Positions 8,200-9,534 of a stretch of 9,534 nucleotides of DNA are shown piece by piece; position 1 is the first letter of the stretch; every line of letters begins with the position of its first letter. The translations under genes and the position numbers were made by a program. This stretch comes from Archangium sp. (GTDB taxonomy: Bacteria; Myxococcota; Myxococcia; Myxococcales; Myxococcaceae). The DNA lies in assembly GCA_016793585.1 (NCBI GenBank), contig JAEUJR010000614.1, positions 1 through 9,534 of the forward strand, written 5' to 3'. The notes below the pieces were generated by a model. The model did no database searches. It saw only the letters and a program-made list of their open reading frames with translations, and was not told the origin of the DNA.

Positions 8200-9534
8200 A
8201 TGGCCCGCATGGCGGAGCTCGACCTCGACGCGCTGTCCCGACACCCGGTGGTGCGCAAGCTCACCGACAAGGTGAAAGACAGCCTTGGCCTGACGTTTCT
8301 GTTCGTCTCCCCGAAGGCGCACGTCGAGGGCATTCCCGCCGGGCAGTTCATGCCGACGACGAACGCGCTGTGCACGCGCATCTGCACCGACCGCAAGAAG
8401 GGCATGAAGGCATGTCTGTCGGCGGGCACGGGTCTGTTCTCGACGAAGAAGCTCACCTCGGGCGACTTCACGCAGAAGCCCTGTCACATCGGCCTGCAGA
8501 CGCTCGGCGCGCCCATCGTCATCGACGGCCAGTTGATGGGCCTCATCGCGACGTGCGGCTTCATGCGCTCGGAGCACGTCTTCGAAGAGGAACAGTCGGT
8601 CGCGCACCGCGCCGCGAGACAGGGCTGGGCGCCGGGCTTCGATGAAGCGCTCGCGCAGCTGCGCCAGACGCCGTCGCTCAACGTGCGTGAGGTGCGCATC
8701 GCCGCCGACCTGATGCAGCTGCTCATCGAACAGCTGATTCACTTCTCACGCTCGAGCGAAGCCGACGCCGAGGCGTTGCAGCGCGCGTGGCAGGCCCTCG
8801 AGGTGTCGTGCCCCGAGTCGCCGCTCATCGGAGACTCCGAGGCGATGAAGGCCGTCGCCGCCGTCGTCGAGCGCTCGGCGTCGAAACGTCTGCCGACGCT
8901 CATCTCGGGGCCGCAGGGCGCGGGCGCGACGCACCTGTCGAGGCACCTTCACCGGGCCGGTGGCTTCCTGCGCTCGCCCTTCGTCAGCGTCGAGGCGCGC
9001 GACGGGCTGCAGACGGTGAAGGGCCTGTTGCGAAAGGGTTACACCGGCACGCTGGTGATGGAGCACCTCGAGCTCGCGACGGCCGCGATGCAGGAGGAGT
9101 TCGTCGAGCTGGTGCGCAGCAAGCCCGAGGTCTTCTGGGTGGCGACGACGCGCGGGCCGCTCGAGCCGAACATCGCCTCGGCCGTCGGCGTCGTGCAGGT
9201 GACGCTGCCTGCGCTGAAGGAGCGCGCGATGGACGTGGCCGCGCTGTGTTCGTCACTGCTCTCGAAGCTGGGCACCGAGCTGACGGTAGCGCCCGCGGTG
9301 TTGTCGGCGTTGGAGCGGTACAGCTGGCCGGGCAACGTCGCCGAGCTCGAGTCGGTGCTGCGCCGGGCGCTGGCGCTGGGGGGCTTGTCGCTCGCGCATC
9401 TGCCGCGTGAGGTGGCGATGTTGTCGGCGCGCTCCCGCCGCCGCGCGGGGTTTCACGACGAGGTGCTGCAGTTCAAGACCGAGCTCGTCGCCGAGACGCT
9501 GGCGCGCACCAACGGCAACGTGAGCCAGGCCGCG
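8200..9534 (+). CDS. PocR-domain regulator with degenerate AAA+ region and Fis-type HTH (3' end outside window)
   Basis: 445 residues visible; the frame is still open at the edge. Residues ~10-125 form a PocR-type sensory domain: cysteines C58, C62, C72, C95 and C119, with KPCHIGLQTLGAPIVIDG and GQLMGLIATCGF matching the 'C.aGL...PI.i.G..lG.i..G' pattern. PocR domains sense small ligands. Residues ~203-405 align in order with a sigma-54 activator AAA+ domain but are degraded: GPQGAGAT (237-244) replaces the Walker A GxxGxGKE, LVMEHLEL (285-292) replaces LFLDEI, and the GAFTGA loop is missing. The family's WPGNV-ELE segment is kept at 376-384. Residues ~428-445 (TLARTNGNVSQAA) begin a Fis-type DNA-binding helix. 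It probably binds DNA without ATP-driven sigma-54 activation. The ATG at 8200 is the only standard start after the upstream TGA apart from ATG at 8209; no Shine-Dalgarno is visible. Likely controls the divergent operon (inference). Confidence 0.85.
   Translation, partial: MARMAELDLDALSRHPVVRKLTDKVKDSLGLTFLFVSPKAHVEGIPAGQFMPTTNALCTRICTDRKKGMKACLSAGTGLFSTKKLTSGDFTQKPCHIGLQTLGAPIVIDGQLMGLIATCGFMRSEHVFEEEQSVAHRAARQGWAPGFDEALAQLRQTPSLNVREVRIAADLMQLLIEQLIHFSRSSEADAEALQRAWQALEVSCPESPLIGDSEAMKAVAAVVERSASKRLPTLISGPQGAGATHLSRHLHRAGGFLRSPFVSVEARDGLQTVKGLLRKGYTGTLVMEHLELATAAMQEEFVELVRSKPEVFWVATTRGPLEPNIASAVGVVQVTLPALKERAMDVAALCSSLLSKLGTELTVAPAVLSALERYSWPGNVAELESVLRRALALGGLSLAHLPREVAMLSARSRRRAGFHDEVLQFKTELVAETLARTNGNVSQAA

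Noticed and set aside
8188..8742. Minus-strand open frame inside the PocR regulator region
   Set aside because: Arg-rich translation with no motif, opposite a clear PocR domain on the plus strand.

Overview
The window is GC-rich throughout, with strong G/C preference at third codon positions. Its gene types point to a myxobacterium or close relative (Myxococcota): a large Hanks-type Ser/Thr kinase with a TPR sensor half, DUF1501 and DUF1588-like secreted proteins, c-type haem lipoproteins, and a PocR/Fis-type regulator. This assignment comes from gene content and composition only; genus cannot be told.

Layout. From about 7910 down to 58, five genes lie head to tail on the minus strand, close enough to be one operon. 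In transcription order they are: (1) a lipoprotein with a propeller-like body and a C-terminal cytochrome c domain (CTSCH ... MPP); (2) a secreted DUF1549/DUF1588-like protein with its own CRGCH motif; (3) a short lipoprotein with a glycine linker, overlapping gene 2 by ATGA; (4) a Tat-exported DUF1501 protein; (5) a 911-residue transmembrane Ser/Thr kinase with an N-terminal zinc-finger-like segment and an extracytoplasmic TPR region. Gaps between these genes run from a 4-base overlap to 33 bases. For genes 1 to 3 the longest open frames overshoot the real starts. Signal peptides (genes 1 to 3) and clear Shine-Dalgarno sequences (genes 2 and 3) place the starts at 7910, 6666 and 5026.

A 289-base intergenic region (7911-8199) separates this operon from a divergent plus-strand gene that starts at 8200 and runs off the right edge. 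It encodes a PocR sensory domain, a shortened AAA+-like region that has lost the Walker A lysine, the Walker B DE pair and the GAFTGA loop, and the start of a Fis-type helix-turn-helix. It is the obvious candidate local regulator. The intergenic region holds a perfect 7-bp inverted repeat that could be an operator. At the far left, bases 1-54 look like the end of another gene, probably plus strand and convergent with the kinase.

How they may work together (inference): genes 1 to 4 look like an exported assembly on the cell envelope, with two lipid anchors, one or two haem-binding sites and a Tat-exported phosphatase/sulfatase-fold-like DUF1501 protein. This resembles the planctomycete/myxobacterial pairing of cytochrome-like DUF1549/1553/1588 proteins with DUF1501 partners, whose biochemical role is not established. 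The kinase at the end of the operon and the PocR regulator would connect the assembly to signalling. I saw no rRNA, tRNA, CRISPR array, insertion sequence or phage gene.
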